Assembly: GCA_016195205.1 (NCBI GenBank)
Contig: JACQAB010000020.1
Coordinates: 1-23,679, forward strand
Length of the DNA: 23,679 bases
Source of the DNA: Pseudomonadota bacterium
GTDB lineage: Bacteria; Pseudomonadota; Alphaproteobacteria; UBA9219; RGZA01
Reading direction: 5' to 3'
Made by a program: the position numbers and the translations under genes. Numbering within the stretch: the first letter of the stretch is position 1; the number at the start of each line of letters is the position of its first letter. Shown here piece after piece: positions 23,272 through 23,679 of the stretch. The notes under the pieces are model-generated. The model worked only from the letters and a program-made list of their open reading frames with translations, did not search any database and was not told where the DNA came from.

Positions 23272-23679
23272 CTACTGCACCAGCATCTGTTGGAAAAGAA
23301 CGTCGCGGATCTTGATGGGATGCACCGCCTCGGTCACGCGGAACAGTAGTTCCTCGCGCAGGCGGTAAAGCCCGGCCGAGCCGCGCAGGTCATCCACCCG
23401 CAATTCGCGCAGATAGGTCTGGAAATTGTCGACAATGCGGGGTTTCAAATTCTCGATCACCGGCTTGTCGGCGGCGCTTTCCAGCTCCAGTTGCACCACC
23501 AGCTTCAGGAAGGTTTGACGCTTGCCGTCGGTGTTCAGATTGACGACCATTTCACCGAGGTCATAGAAAACGGCGCCTTCCTTTTTCTTGGCTTCGTCCT
23601 CCTTGCTTTCCTTGCCATGTTCTCCGGCGGCCGGGGCGCCCTTGGCATGGGCGTCTTCGGTCGCGGCGCCGGCGGGCGC
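23272..23679 (-). CDS. fliL: Flagellar basal body protein FliL (partial, 5' end outside window)
   Basis: FliL is a single-pass protein associated with the flagellar stator. The window holds the C-terminal 135 codons. The linker is Ala/Glu/Lys-rich (AHAKGAPAAGEHGKESKEDE). The periplasmic domain follows: GAVFYDLGEMVVNLNTDG, then RQTFLKLVVQLELES and VDNFQTYLRELRVDDLRGSAGLYRLREELL. The end is VHPIKIRDVLFQQMLVQ, the typical FliL C-terminus. The frame is open to the window edge, so an internal ATG at 23550 is not the start; the membrane helix lies beyond 23679. The stop is 8 nt before the fliM ATG. Confidence 0.93.
   Translation of the reverse strand, partial: APAGAATEDAHAKGAPAAGEHGKESKEDEAKKKEGAVFYDLGEMVVNLNTDGKRQTFLKLVVQLELESAADKPVIENLKPRIVDNFQTYLRELRVDDLRGSAGLYRLREELLFRVTEAVHPIKIRDVLFQQMLVQ

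Overview
The window looks like a chromosomal segment of a motile, aerobic alphaproteobacterium with GC-rich coding DNA. The main evidence is the cytochrome c oxidase gene order coxB-coxA-ctaB-(coxF-like)-ctaG-cox3-DUF983-SURF1 running into thrC, an M16 peptidase and a GNAT acetyltransferase, and the flagellar order fliL-fliM-DUF6468-motE-like-cheY. Both are alphaproteobacterial arrangements. I do not assign an order or genus. A DotA/TraY-family protein at the left end suggests an Icm/Dot-type (IVB) secretion or conjugation apparatus, encoded at least partly outside the window.

Layout: 1-237 is a leader region. 238-3561 (+) holds a DotA/TraY-like inner-membrane protein and a small unknown membrane protein. 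3723-5868 (+) holds sucC and sucD (TCA cycle), each preceded by a palindrome built from 7-nt units. 5984-7012 (+) is an unrecognised 342-residue protein. 6975-16109 (-) is one long tightly packed unit, from a probable promoter at 16155-16182: coxB, coxA, ctaB, a 41-residue coxF-like protein, ctaG, cox3, DUF983, SURF1, thrC, M16 peptidase, GNAT. 16333-19329 (-) is a very large secreted TPR protein. 19427-20176 (+) is a methyltransferase. 20181-23679 (-) is a flagellar cluster: fliL (partial), fliM, DUF6468, motE-like, cheY.

Four things stand out. (1) Three palindromic elements (3565-3709, 4911-4972, 13528-13618) share one architecture, inverted arms made of degenerate 7-nt repeats, but have unrelated sequences. 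The third is translated: it encodes the start of ctaB and the last codons of coxA. (2) fliM carries an exact 7-bp tandem duplication (22308-22321) that frameshifts the last part of its SpoA domain; removing one copy restores a normal FliM C-terminus. (3) SURF1 and thrC appear joined by an internal deletion: SURF1 has lost its C-terminal membrane segment and ThrC its N-terminal ~35 residues. (4) The DotA-like protein ends in a Gly-rich and collagen-like tail.

The genes fall into four functional sets: secretion (DotA-like), central carbon metabolism (SucCD), terminal respiration and its assembly factors, and motility (motor switch, stator helper, response regulator). All calls come from reading the sequence; no database searches were run.
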